Source: Acanthaster planci (Eukaryota > Echinodermata > Asteroidea > Valvatida > Acanthasteridae). Taken from it: a DNA stretch of 26,113 nt. The translations under genes were made by a program, and so were the position numbers. Below, one piece after another: positions 1 to 10,900 of the stretch (positions are counted from its first letter, which is position 1; every line of letters begins with the position of its first letter). The notes beneath the pieces were generated by a model that was not told where the DNA came from, did no database searches, and worked only from the letters and a program-made list of their open reading frames with translations. Location: positions 871,395 to 897,507 of the forward strand of contig NW_019091491.1 of assembly GCF_001949145.1 (NCBI RefSeq), read 5' to 3'.

Positions 1-1470
1 TACGTAGCAGGCGGGAACCAACTAAGGTGAAGAATGAGGAGGCCGCGTTACAATTTAATCCTTCACGTTTGTGCGATTCGATAATTTGGTTTCAGGCAGA
101 CTGGTTCAGATAAAAAAAAAGCTTTTTACCCGTTTGGTTCATGACATTTTGAGCTTTGCATTTCTTATTTGTAAATGCTGATTAATTAAGTAAACCAGTC
201 CAGATAAACGTTTAAAGTCTACACAGGTAAAAGCTAAATGCAATGAACTGTAACAAGTTTGTCATGTTTCTAGTTAATAGTTTTCATAAGCGACAAACTG
301 ATTCAACATTACTTTGAGGCGAGTATACCTATGATGAAATCTGCTGTATACTCCAAATTAGACATTACTTGAGTTGCAGGTAGGCTCACATAAGTCTTTT
401 TAAACAGATAAGTAAGACCTCTATCTTAATGTTTGACTTGGACTGACCATTATCAGTTATTATGTCTTCAGTTTAATTTAAAATCATACTTGTGTAGGTA
501 AATTAAATAGTGCAAGAACTAATAATATCGGAGTTGTTTCGTAATCGTTTCAAAGGACATCGGTGACTTTTAAATGACATTAGTGAAGGAAGCAGACCAA
601 ATGTCAGAGTTGTTTCATAATCGTATAAAATTACATCAGCGACTTTTAAACAACATTAGGGAATATAAACCAAATATAAATACGGTAACAGCTGGAGAAC
701 TGCTCCTGATTCAATGATGCGGAGAGCCAGCATTGCAAAGCATCAAAACTCTGAGGGAAAATTCACACAAACTGTGGTGCTTTGGTTAAAAAATAAAATG
801 TCAGGGTTACTTATAAAAAGATCTTGGCTCGCGTGAAGAGAATTTTACAAATTCTCTGTTTAATCGTTTTCCCTTAAATCCTGAGGCAAAATACTGGAGG
901 TGGGTCAATGTGTTAAGTAATAAATAGCTTTAGGAATTGACAAGAAAAGTTTCGTATGATTTTTACATAAAATATAGTTGAGAGATTCAGAGTGCCTTAA
1001 CGGCTTGTGTCATTTTTGCAAAATATGTAACAAATAATTGTTTAGGTTTTGCATGCTTTGCAATCATTAAGGAATCAAACATTGTAAATAATTTATTGTT
1101 TACCGTTCTGTAGGATATCGTACAGGGACAGACAGAAATATTACATAGGCTACAGACCTAACGTCAGGCCGTTAACGAGTAAAGTTACGTCTAGAGTTAC
1201 TAAGTTATTGAGAAAAACAATCTACCCTAACAAACGTCTATTTTTAATTAATTTACTTAAAAAATGGTATTTTTTCATATACACGTCACTTTACCGATGT
1301 CAGGATATAATTTCTTCTTTCAAGTGTAGTTCGGTGCAACTGCAAAAACGAATACATCTTCTAGTTCTGCTCCTAAAATGAGAGTCAGGCATGATGGATC
1401 GATCAAACAAGTACATGTACATGTGTAACGATCAAGGGTCAAAGTTCAGTTAAAGTGTTAGGTTAAAGTG
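1..1470. other. AT-rich upstream DNA without a gene
   Basis: Stops occur in all frames and no recognisable coding segment is seen. Apart from the 76-bp duplication and an ACATGTACATGT motif near 1415, I see nothing in this stretch. Confidence 0.6.
526..676. repeat. 76-bp tandem duplication
   Basis: Two diverged copies, the anchor GAGTTGTTTC occurring at 531 and 607 with the rest following in register (ACATCGGTGACTTTTAAA versus ACATCAGCGACTTTTAAA). Not coding. Confidence 0.75.
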
Positions 1471-1473
1471 ACC

Positions 1474-1518
1474 AAAAAAAAAAAAAAACACGACGCACGA
1501 CGGACGACGCACGACGGC
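1474..1518. repeat. A15 tract plus CGACG minisatellite
   Basis: A run of 15 A is followed by two exact-looking 14-bp units of CGACGCACGACGG(A/C) at 1491-1504 and 1505-1518. This could be the end of an old retroelement copy or a simple repeat. Confidence 0.6.
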
Positions 1519-2460
1519 AGATATGGAATTCCATAGTTTTTTTACTGGAAATTCAAGATTATGGCCAGAAGATCACTTTTCGTTTTAATTTTATGGGGGT
1601 TAGCCACGAATTTTTTTTTATCCACCTTTCTCCGAAGGTACCCCCAAAAAAGCAATATCACTAAGCGCTCATTTCCGAATGTAGCCTCCCGCCTCTATCC
1701 AAAATAGGCCCGCAATTTGGGGCTTTTTGTAAAAAAAAAAAAAAACCAAAATGGAAACTATCAGTCCCAAATTCGGGATTTGCAGAAATAAGTCTAAGAT
1801 CCCTCCTGATTATGGCCTGTCTTATTGTAAAAACCCCGTGGTAACACAGAATATTGATAAACCCGCGGGCAGAAATACAACCATTTGGTTGAATGCTCCC
1901 TGTGGGGTGCAGTGTCCCAATTCAAGGAAAATTCCCCGCCAGTCGGAGGCACATACAAAGTACCCATGACAGATTCTTCCAAAAGAGGAGTCTGTTTGGG
2001 CCAAGAAATTGTGGGATTGTGTCAGTATGGCCCAGGACTATCTCTGTAGATTAAGGGGCACCTACATGGTGGCAAAGAAGACATATGTGATTGAAAATTT
2101 GTCAGAAGAGCCCGCGGAAGGTGTGGAAGGTGAGGGATTGGATGTCTTTTGAAAAAAAAATGCGAAGACTCGGGAACGTTCACTTTTTGGGAGGTGAGTT
2201 TGTTTTGGGCGGATAATTAAAATATTCATTCATTAACCTACTGAAAATTAAATATCAAATGAAATCTGAATGACCAAACAACACATTTTTTTTTGTTTGA
2301 GAGGCCTCAGGGACTTCAGTTGCCTGCCACGGTGCTCCAAACTTTGTTGATTTTACACTATATTCTGTGCATCCTGCACAGTTAGCCGGTACGGTGCAGA
2401 CTGAACATGTATAGCGCCCTCTGTGGACAAATGAGAGCCGGTGTGCTTTTGCGAATAATG
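1519..2460. other. Intergenic DNA, no supported gene
   Basis: Only short open frames, none with recognisable content. It holds a second A15 tract at 1731-1745. A sequence resembling the CTCF core (AGAGGGCGCT on the minus strand) lies near 2412-2421. Confidence 0.5.
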
Positions 2461-2826
2461 CACACAATCAACTTGTTGCTATGCAAGACTGTGTGCTAAG
2501 ACAAAGATGGCGACGTTCGTGGCAATTGCCAATGCCATCCCGGATGACAATTGCCAAACATCTCACCTTAGTCAGATTAGTTATGTTAGTTCTTCCTGAA
2601 GCACGTCGTAAGCCTTGTAAGTAACAAAGAGCAATGTGAATAGGCATATTCGAGTGGAAGAATTCTCCGATCAGGAGAAAAAGAAACCAGATGAATTGTC
2701 TCACTTGAAGTGTTCTCCCTATTGGGAGAACATTTGGAAAGAGATCCACATATGGACGCCTCTTGATACCCTGTGTAAAAACCCTTTGGAACTTGTTTGA
2801 AAAATTCTGAGTATTTTGTAGTTCAA

Positions 2827-2897
2827 AGTGGCTATCGTTACGGCAGTCGTAACGCACTTCTCATTTTCTATTGTTACGGCATTGAACTGTGCAAGTG
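2827..2897 (+). repeat. Inverted repeat pair, copy A
   Basis: About 71 bp, from AGTGGCTATCGTTACGGCAG through TCATTTTCTATTGTTACGGC to GCAAGTG, closely matching the reverse complement of 3988-4058. It contains the near-palindrome GTTACGGCAGTCGTAAC. Confidence 0.8.
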
Positions 2898-2974
2898 TGA
2901 TGATGTAGCTGATCATCACAACGGTTTATATATTTTAAAATTACCTGGATCGCTGAACGCTTGTGGCGGAGTGG

Positions 2975-3108
2975 CAGAGTTGTAATGAGTCACTGATTTT
3001 TTGTGACTCGAGTCGAGTTGAGTCATTTTACAGCAGAGACTCGAGTCGAGTCATCACACCGAGAAGTCGAGTCAAGTAATTTATTCTGCCCGATTCAATT
3101 CGAGTCAC
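2975..3108 (+). mobile_element. GAGTCGAGTC-type element, copy 1 (truncated)
   Basis: Starts CAGAGTTGTAATGAGTCACT and is rich in GACTCGAGTCGAG motifs. Its first 80 bp match 3619 onward in the same orientation. The right end has no matching terminal inverted repeat. Confidence 0.7.
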
Positions 3109-3289
3109 AAACATTTGGACTCATAATAAATAAACATCAAGAGACGGAAATGTGTTCGCTGTTTTGAATTTATTAATGGGGAGCATAGCACAACATTTGC
3201 TAAATGTGAAAAAACTGCACTCAATAAAATCACTCTGCAGGTTTCAGTGGTTGCTTATCCCAAGAGAAAGCCCTGGAGATTTGCCTCAC

Positions 3290-3552
3290 CAGGTGTCAAT
3301 TTCATAGAGACGCCAAAGCAAAACACTTGCGTAAGTGCAAAAAACCGTTGCTCAGTAAATAAGGTTACCCGCCCAAGCTCTTTGTATTTGTCTTGCTAAC
3401 CAAAATGTACAACTACATGTACATGTGTAAATACCATTCAAAACCAACATACATCAGATGGAGTTTAGGCAAGCAACCTTATTTTATTGAGTAACAGTTT
3501 TTAACATTTGGGCAAAATTTATGTTTAAGCAGCTCAATGAAATTGGCCCCTG
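3290..3552. mobile_element. Long-arm foldback element upstream of CFAP74
   Basis: Arms of roughly 90 bp: the left reads CAGGTGTCAATTTCATAGAG and later GTTGCTCAGTAAATAAGGTT; the reversed right reads CAGGGGCCAATTTCATTGAG and GTTACTCAATAAAATAAGGT. No clear target duplication. The core GCCAATTTCAT-GAGC-GCTTAA resembles repeats I recall from echinoderm DNA (inference). Confidence 0.75.
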
Positions 3553-3580
3553 GTTGTAATTGCCACAGTGTTCAAACCAA

Positions 3581-3594
3581 GTAACCATGCAAAC
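3581..3594 (+). promoter_or_regulatory. Candidate RFX X-box
   Basis: GTAACCATGCAAAC matches 13 of 14 positions of the X-box consensus GTHNYYATRRNAAC, bound by RFX factors that drive ciliary genes. It lies about 1.2 kb before the start codon, in the short unique stretch between two transposon-like elements. Function is inferred. Confidence 0.4.
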
Positions 3595-3618
3595 GTGCTG
3601 GTGTATGTACATGTGTAC

Positions 3619-3742
3619 CAGAGTTGTAACGAGTCACTGATTTTTGTGACTCGAATCGAGTCATTTTACAGCAGAGACTCGAGTCGAGTCACCCAGAAAT
3701 GCAACTCCAGTCGAGTCATTGACTTGAGCCATTATAACTCTG
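3619..3742 (+). mobile_element. GAGTCGAGTC-type short element, copy 2
   Basis: Begins CAGAGTTGTAACGAGTCA and ends with the inverse of CAGAGTTATAATGGCTCA, so it has about 18-bp terminal inverted repeats. The CAGAG ends suggest a hAT-like MITE, but I see no 8-bp target duplication. Confidence 0.65.
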
Positions 3743-3806
3743 CTGAGTGGTCAAGGTGAAAGGTTTGGAACCACTGGTGTGTGAGTTCGAATCCGCAGTT
3801 GGACTA
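3738..3806 (+). repeat. tRNA-like fragment (SINE head or tRNA relic)
   Basis: Contains an A-box-like GCTGAGTGGTCAAGG, a 7-base loop TTTGGAA with a possible TGG anticodon, and a B box GAGTTCGAATCC. The acceptor stem does not pair, so it is not a working tRNA gene. Confidence 0.5.
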
Positions 3807-3987
3807 GGCCTAGGGCCTATTTTATTTTTTTTCGCTTAAATTTCATGTTTCATACCATAATTGTTTTTTTATGTTAGTTTCTAATTATATAGGCCTAAGC
3901 AGGAATCTTTTTTCTTTCCTCATAGGAGGCTTTGGAGGATTTTTTTAAAAGGGAAATAAAGTCCGAAATCTGCACTTAAGTTGGCGC

Positions 3988-4058
3988 GCTTGCGCAGTCG
4001 GAGTGCCATAACAATAGAAAATGGGAGATGCATTACGGCTGCCGTAACAACAGCCACT
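3988..4058 (-). repeat. Inverted repeat pair, copy B
   Basis: Reverse-complement partner of 2827-2897, conserved over its whole length including the block CATTTTCTATTGTTA. The pair may be the ends of one composite element of about 1.2 kb or two independent insertions. Confidence 0.8.
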
Positions 4059-4659
4059 GCATTTCTAGTTATGCTAGGGCCTACTGCTACCATAGTACAT
4101 GTGCTCAGGTGGGGCACTACTTCGAGAACTCACAGTCACTAACTCCATGATATTCCGTGTGCCTTTCGAGGCAAGAAGATTTTACATGGCGTCATAACGC
4201 TATGGGGTTTTGGACTCGAATTTTTGTGGTGAAATGGTTTGCTGCCCCAAAAAAGCTAGGCCTATTAAACCAAATTATCCCCTGTCAGCAAATCTGCTTG
4301 ATCTATAGCTGGTAATAAGGGGATAATAGTAGTTTCAGAGCATGAGACGGAGTATTTTTGGAAAAAACTCTGTTCATGCTGTTTGCGTTTATCAGACTGC
4401 GCATTCGATGAGCCCACCAATGACCGCACTTGCTCCACATCTTGGCTCGACCATTTTCAGTGGCGGGGATGACATCGCACATGTCCCGCGTCTCACCTGA
4501 TGTGTGTTTCAAGGTCACAACAGCAGCCAGGACGGTCCCACGGTGAAAACAACACAAGACCTCATCCCTGTTTAAACAGATTTCATGCACTGTGATTGGC
4601 CAATGTGTTGCAAACTCTTGGAGGTGCACTCTTGTGAAACGCCTGTATTCTGTGCATTT
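4059..4659. other. Probable promoter-proximal region, no exon defined
   Basis: No coding segment supported. A degenerate X-box-like GCTACCATAGTACA (11 of 14) is at 4086. The region should hold the promoter or a 5'UTR exon if the acceptor at 4683 is used. Confidence 0.35.
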
Positions 4660-4683
4660 TTCTCTTTCACTTATCTCCCTTAG
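4660..4683 (+). promoter_or_regulatory. Likely 3' splice site ahead of the start codon
   Basis: A long pyrimidine tract (TTTTTCTCTTTCACTTATCT) ends in CCCTTAG, a textbook acceptor. It implies an intron within the 5'UTR, so the transcription start lies further upstream. No donor partner was identified. Confidence 0.5.
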
Positions 4684-4982
4684 GGCTTTGGAACTGGTAA
4701 AACAAAAGAACTGGCCACACAAAAGATTAAAGGCAAAACAAAAACCTGGAAAGCAACCAGGACCATGTCAGGAGGGCTTACTGTCCCGCACCAGGACGGA
4801 GACACCTACCTTCTGGACGACAGCCCTAGCCCTGATGGTGATGATCTGCAATCCTCCTTTGGGGGTGGAGCCAGTGGTGGGGGACCCGAGACCCGCCAAT
4901 GGATGGAATCCAGCGAGGGACCACTGGAGTATGAGAGCGACCCTGAAATGTGGTCGCAGAGCGATGATACCTCATTGACTGG
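4684..4982 (+). CDS. CFAP74: CFAP74 exon 1 (first coding exon) with possible 5'UTR part
   Basis: Codes residues 1-72 from the ATG at 4765, which has A at -3 (ACCATGT). The peptide is acidic and Gly/Ser/Asp-rich (QDGDTYLLDDSPSPDGDD), as expected of a disordered tail. The donor is G|GTATGA at 4983, leaving phase 2. A strong acceptor-like sequence (pyrimidine tract 4660-4681, TAG ending 4683) suggests this exon starts at 4684 and that a separate upstream 5'UTR exon exists. The frame is open back to 4684 (27 codons, Lys/Thr-rich), so a start in an upstream exon cannot be excluded. I prefer 4765 because acidic coding character begins there. Confidence 0.75.
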
Positions 4983-7900
4983 GTATGACCTCGTATTAAA
5001 ATGATATTAACTTGGGAATTGATGATTTTACTAATGGATCTTCACCATGTACATGTCTCGACCCAATCCCATAGAACAGGTCTTTAAAAGACCATTTTTC
5101 AGTTACTTTTTTGGTAGTTGGCATAACATTACAAAGAGCATGAGCTCTGTGTTTGGATGTGTCACTCACTTTGGCATCTTAATGAAAATGGATATTTTGT
5201 AGGTGAAGTGTGTTGAGGGTGCTTATTGATTTACCTTGTGCAAGATTCTATACAGAGTTATTGCTCGGAAGTGGCTCGGTTGATTTCTACGGTATGTTTG
5301 CCACTCATCGCTAAACCCTACAGTAATTCCTCCAGCATACCACCGAACTTGCCTTTGTGACCTTGAGGATTTTGCATGATGGAGGATTGTACTGGTACAG
5401 GTGTTAACTCGGCTGTTACTGCTTCTCACAATACCATCTGAACGTTCAAGAATACAAGAAATCTTTCCTTGTCTTAATAGTGAAGAAAAAGTAAGGAATA
5501 GTAAAGTCAGGAAGGTTTCTGAAGTTAATAGGCATCGTAATGGAGTTTGTATTTGGTGTCATGAATTCCTGTTGTTGCAGCAAACAGAAAGGGGACAAGC
5601 TGAACACACATGTCCTTATATGCAATTTTTCTTTTCTTTCCCCCGCCAGGCCGGAAGAGAGTCTGAGCGAGCAAGGCAGCGACCGGCCGTCCTTTGCCAA
5701 GCAGAAGTTCAGTCGGCACGAGAAGTTGCGCATGCTGGCGCTGCGCCGACACCTGGACAACCTGGCCGGCCAGGTACTGGAGAGCGAGCACATCGTGCAG
5801 ACCACCAGGTCAGTCAGCTGTTTGGACAGCACAAATATGTTGCACAGTGTACACAAGATATTTTCGTGGGAATGAGTACAAACACGCTGTCTTTCTTTGG
5901 GTGGCAGGAGTAAGGTAATCAGCAACAAATCGAGGGAACGCACCTTGCAGGCACATTGCACAGCCTTGTGCTTCCCTCTTTGTTTTGGGGGAAGATAGCA
6001 TTTTTTCATTTTGATGCCTCCTAGTTACCTAGTAAGTTTAAGGACAAAAGTTATCAGTAAAATTATGCCTGGCTCAATTGTTTAGATTCGCCTTCATCTG
6101 GGGTACGACCCTTTCGAAAAAGCCACTCATCCCCCTACCACTTTGACAATGCCAGATATGCCACTGTTATGCATTTTCCCAGAGAAACAAAGCCATAGCA
6201 TGAGGAGGAGAGCAAGGAATCCCCCCCCCATTGTTTTGGCACATGTACAGTATCCTCTTTCCTAGTAAATGCTTCTTTTCCCTCGATGTTCTGCAACAGG
6301 TGCCTTTTTCTTCCATTGTCCTTGTCTCCTGGCCAGCGATTTGCAACAAGTGCCTTTCCCCCCCCAATAAGTGGACGTTAACTTGTCCCTGTTAACATGA
6401 GCATACTTCTTGCACAGTGCCTAGTCCTGGAGTGGCACCCAATATCGGATATTGCATTGACCATGTACCACTGGAAGATGGTGTTGAACCCTTTTACTTT
6501 TCAGCAGGGATATTGAGTACCCATTTTTACATTTTACCTCCCCCCCACCACCTGTAAAAAGACCTTCTTGTGACGCTGCAAATGGCCAGAAAAATTTCTC
6601 AGACCATGTTTGAACTTCCCGGACTGCGGCTTGAAAGTACACGCAAGTCTATGACAGTGGCTGCAGACACCACCCAAGGAGTTGTGTGTAATTTGAAGTC
6701 GCAGCCAAGTAATTTGGACACGGCCTCAGTTGTGACAGTTAAAACATCATCTACATGTTAACATGAGAGTAAGTGATACAAGTAAAAACTGACTCATTTG
6801 AAACTCATTCCTCATTTTGATGGAGTCGCTTTTCTTTTGGGGGGGCTGTCCCTAGGGAGGAACTCAAGAAATGTCGCACCAAGCTGGAAGCCCTAGAGTT
6901 GGAGAAGGAGCACACAACAGAACAGCTCCAGCAGAGTGAGGAACAAGGCAACATGGCCAATGTCCACCGACTGAAAAGCAAGCTAGCCAAGCTGGAGAAG
7001 GAACTGGAGGCAGAGGGAGACCTAGAGAAGCAGATACAGGAACGACTGGACCAGGCAGAGTAAGATGCTTTGAGCTGAAAATATTAGTCCATAGAGGGTA
7101 GATTAAAGCACAGTACATGAAATGTATAGGTAGCGTACCTACATGTATATGATGCTTTGCTTTGCAGAGGAGCAGATAGGAATGACGGACTGGACAGACT
7201 TATTACCTGTTGCTTGTACTGCATAACACTTTATCGCCAAAGTGCTTCACAGTTAGAATTTCAATTTCTATTACCCCTGCTCACTGAGCCATGTTTCTTC
7301 AGTGATCAGCAGAACTCGATTACCTTTTGGGTACCCATGTGGAGTTTTTGCACTTTCGGGGCTTGAACCCACTTCCCGTCACACCTGAGTTGCAGCACTC
7401 TACATGTCAACGTGTGTTTGTACGTAGTAAGCCACATTGAGCCCTATTAAAATGCTAGACCATTCAACAGGATAGGTCAGTTCAGAGTACAGCGGCAATG
7501 TGATTTGTAGCACCTTTGAAAAGCCATGGCTTTCATGTTTAGCCTATGTCTCTTTTTACGGGCTTAAATAGAAACAGAAGATGATCTACACGAAGGAAGG
7601 AGGCCAAACAAATTCAGAGGTAACTCAAGGTTTACCTCAAGTTTCACGAGGGTTCACGGGTTTTCGTGTTTTTCCCTTCCTGTAGGTAAAAGTTATATAA
7701 CCAAGATGATCTACAGTTCACGAGGGAAAAGTGCAAAATTAAATTTTGGTTTACTGAGGTCCAGCTTTTACTTGAGGTCCACCCTGAGGTTTCACAAGGT
7801 GTAACAGGGTTTTGCGAGGTACTTGGGGATAAAACCCCAAGTTACACGTGCCCCTTCCTTTCAAGTTGGCATTCATTCCTAAAACCTTGGCTTTCATTTC

Positions 7901-10900
7901 GTTTTCACCCTCCCTCCCTTCAGACTGGACCTGTCCAAAGCGGAGCTGGAACAAGGCAAGTTCATTTTGGCAGAGGAGGATTTGGAGGTGCAGGAGGAAC
8001 GACTGGAGCAGGAGAGAATGGAGAACACCATGCAGCGAGCCAGGAAGGAGAACATCAAAGTGGTGCAGGCCGACCGCAGACGCAAAAACAGGGAAAGGTA
8101 GGGACGAGGAATGTGCACCATCCTGTGCCGTAACAGTGTGCTTTGACGTGATCCAACAAACTGAGTCTTAAGGATAATTATTTGTGTACACTCCTTTCAT
8201 AGCCATATACACTGAAAATCATTTGAGAAAAGCAAACAAATCTGGTTACCATGGTGATGCTACTGACTTGTCTTTTGTGGTGGCTCACTCCAATAAAGCT
8301 AAGCCTTCCAGTAATTATCGTACCGTGCCTTTTTTTACTTGGACGGTCTCTTCGTACAAAACCCAAATCAAATGCTTTTTTGGTCTAAGAGGGTGGCATC
8401 GGGTATAACCAGAGATGGCATTGCTTGCTTCGTCAGTGAACACTTTGCCCTAAACTGGACAACACACAGACAAGTTCAGACCACATGATAATTGACAAAA
8501 TTCACCTTACATGAAGTCGTGTAAAAATGATAAATGTGGGTACAGTGTAAATGTGGAACTAATTGAATGAGGTAACAGATTGAATGTTCTGTCATGTGGA
8601 GAAATCGTTCTTTTTTCCATTGTATGACTATAAATTTTTTTTTAATTTGTTCCATTAAATACCTGAATGTCAAATCCTCAGCAGCATGTGTTCAAGTCGC
8701 TGTTTCTTCAGCAAATTTTCTCACATTCAGAACCTGAAAAGAAATTTTGTTAGTTTGTCTTTAGAGCCGCAACTGCATTTTTCACAGCTGCTTGTGGGCT
8801 ACGTCGTAAGGTGTTCTTTGCCGTCTGAAAACCCTCCACCGGGCGTATCCTAGAATGTGGGGAAAACTGACAATAGGCTCTTTTGGTGGGGGTGTTTTAG
8901 AAGAGATGTTGACGCGACACAAAGATTAATTTTTTGGAGGCCGCCTGTTCTTCCTCGGCAGAGATCACATGGCAGCTTTGCGTGAGCGGGACCGTAAGCA
9001 TCGTCAAGCAATGAGTGCTGCTCGACGGTCACGAGAAGCCGCAGCCAAGTACCTCAAGGAAACCGTGGCTAAGTATGATGAGCGCTCAGCTCCCTTGTCC
9101 TTGCTAGCCAGGGTAGTCTTTCTCGCGTACATGTAGATCCTAAGCTGAAAAGGCAAATTGAATCAAAATCTTTTATTTTCATTTCATATTGTGTCCAGCC
9201 AAAAGCGTAGGCACCTGTTACAGAGTAAATTTTAATGACAATGAAGAAGCCAAGGAAGAGATTTTAGAAAACCCTTGACAGGTATTCCTGCTAAAACTCT
9301 GGGAATCAGGTAGGGACTAGACTGAAAACTCAATCCACATGCCAACCGAGATGGAAGGTGAGGGAAGTACCATTGTGCCAATATAACTCTCCATGTATGG
9401 TTGGACATAGCTTCTAGCCAATCCTATTGCTGCAATTTCCAGAAAGTTGACTCTGTAGCCCCAGAATAAAAAATATTAACCTTGTGGGCTGGAACATGTG
9501 GAACCTTTGATTGACTGACAGTAGGTGTCAACAAAGTTGAATATTCAGACTGTATCTGTCAGCTAGTCTTAAGACGTACATGATACCCTGGAAAGTGGGG
9601 AAGACATTTGTTTTCATTTATCTAAGAAGCTCTCAGAATCTACGGCAGTGGAAATTTTGCACAGCATCATAAATTACAGTTAATCATTTGGTCATTGTGT
9701 CTTCCAGAGGCAGATATAAAATATAGAAATCAAATCAAAAATCAAGAGATCTTGTCTGTATTCCAAGTTCAGCGAAGGAAATATTAAACTTATAGCACTC
9801 CTCAACATGAAACCATGTACTCCTGGTTTCCAGATGGACGTGTGTATTGTACACAAGATACCATACCATTAATGAGCAGGTCACCCAAACCTTTTAACCA
9901 GGTTCGATCAGTGACCATCAATCATTTGTCAATTTGGCTGGAACCGAGGTTGCATTTTATGCACAGGTTACCAGGGAGAAGTGGCGAGTGGGTAATAAAT
10001 GGTTGCTCATCGAGCCTGGCCTTTAGTTGGCTTTGATTCTGGCCAGCTAGATGTGCCCAACAACCATTGACTGATTTGTACTGACTTGACCTGACTTTGG
10101 TTTAACCTTTGACTGATTTGTACTGACTTGACCTGACTTTGGTTTAACCTTTGACCCGTCAGAGTTCGACAGAAGGAGGCAGATGAGGAGGAGAGGCACA
10201 GGACCCACATGGACCAACGGGTCAGGACGTTGCTGAACTTGAGGAGCGACGTGTCATCCAACAGGGTAGGCCCTCGCGGCACCTTCCATTAACAGGCTGA
10301 ATGAGAAAAAACAACCTGATGAATTTTACTTGTATATGATTAAAGTTGTCACAGGATTTCCTGGGAAGGATTGGCCGTGTCCGAATTACTCAGTAACTGC
10401 GGCTTGAAATTATGCATGTCTGTATATGTGGTTACTGCCTCTTCCTGTAGAGATTTGTGTAATTTTGAGCCACGGTGAGGTACATGTAATTTTGCCGGTC
10501 ATAGTTTGCTTATAAATTGTAACCAAATCCATGGCTACCATTTTCAGCACAGCCTGCAGAACAGCTTGTGTGTATGGTATATGTAGCATGCAATCCTGAT
10601 TAGGCCCGTGTGTTGATGACGTCTTGCTTTCTTGACATGTGCGCTATCTTACGGAGCCAAGTCAACAATGGCTTTAAAGCGTCTTAGGAAAGGTGTGCAT
10701 ACTTGTAAGTGTAACATCATCCGTACTTAGGCCTATTCATTTCTCTCAGTCTAATAAGCACCAGTGGCTAGTGCCTTGCTTAGTCCAATGGTCTAGAGAC
10801 CTGCGAGTATAAAAGTGAGCTTTAACTTGTAACAGAAGTATTGCACTTCACTCTTTTCTATGGTTCCTTGCCATGTTAAAGGATTTTTTACCAAGTACCA

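Larger units (their letters stand above)
9073..10162 (+). other. Intron 5 (1090 bp)
   Basis: GTATGA to CGTCAG, phase 2. Holds a reversed SINE fragment (9285-9360) and the 42-bp tandem duplication (10067-10155). The remainder shows nothing distinctive. Confidence 0.6.

Noticed and set aside
1751-1969. 72-codon frame after an A15 tract
   Set aside because: Ordinary length for chance, no domain, no splice context.
2468-2857. 129-codon minus-strand frame as a gene
   Set aside because: No recognisable domain or exon structure; the plus strand of the same stretch looks at least as coding-like.
3738-3806. Functional tRNA gene (Pro-like TGG loop)
   Set aside because: B box and anticodon-like loop exist, but the acceptor and T stems do not pair.
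4592-4978. 128-codon plus-strand frame overlapping exon 1
   Set aside because: It reads exon 1 in another frame and runs through the acceptor-like site; only the 4765 frame splices in phase to exon 2.
5446-6009. 187-codon minus-strand open frame
   Set aside because: It lies opposite exon 2 and its intron flanks; the GC-rich exon keeps several frames open. No recognisable domain, and the plus-strand exon is well supported.
7060-8961. Introns 3 and 4 having the same length (864 bp)
   Set aside because: No sequence similarity between them noticed, so probably coincidence rather than duplication.
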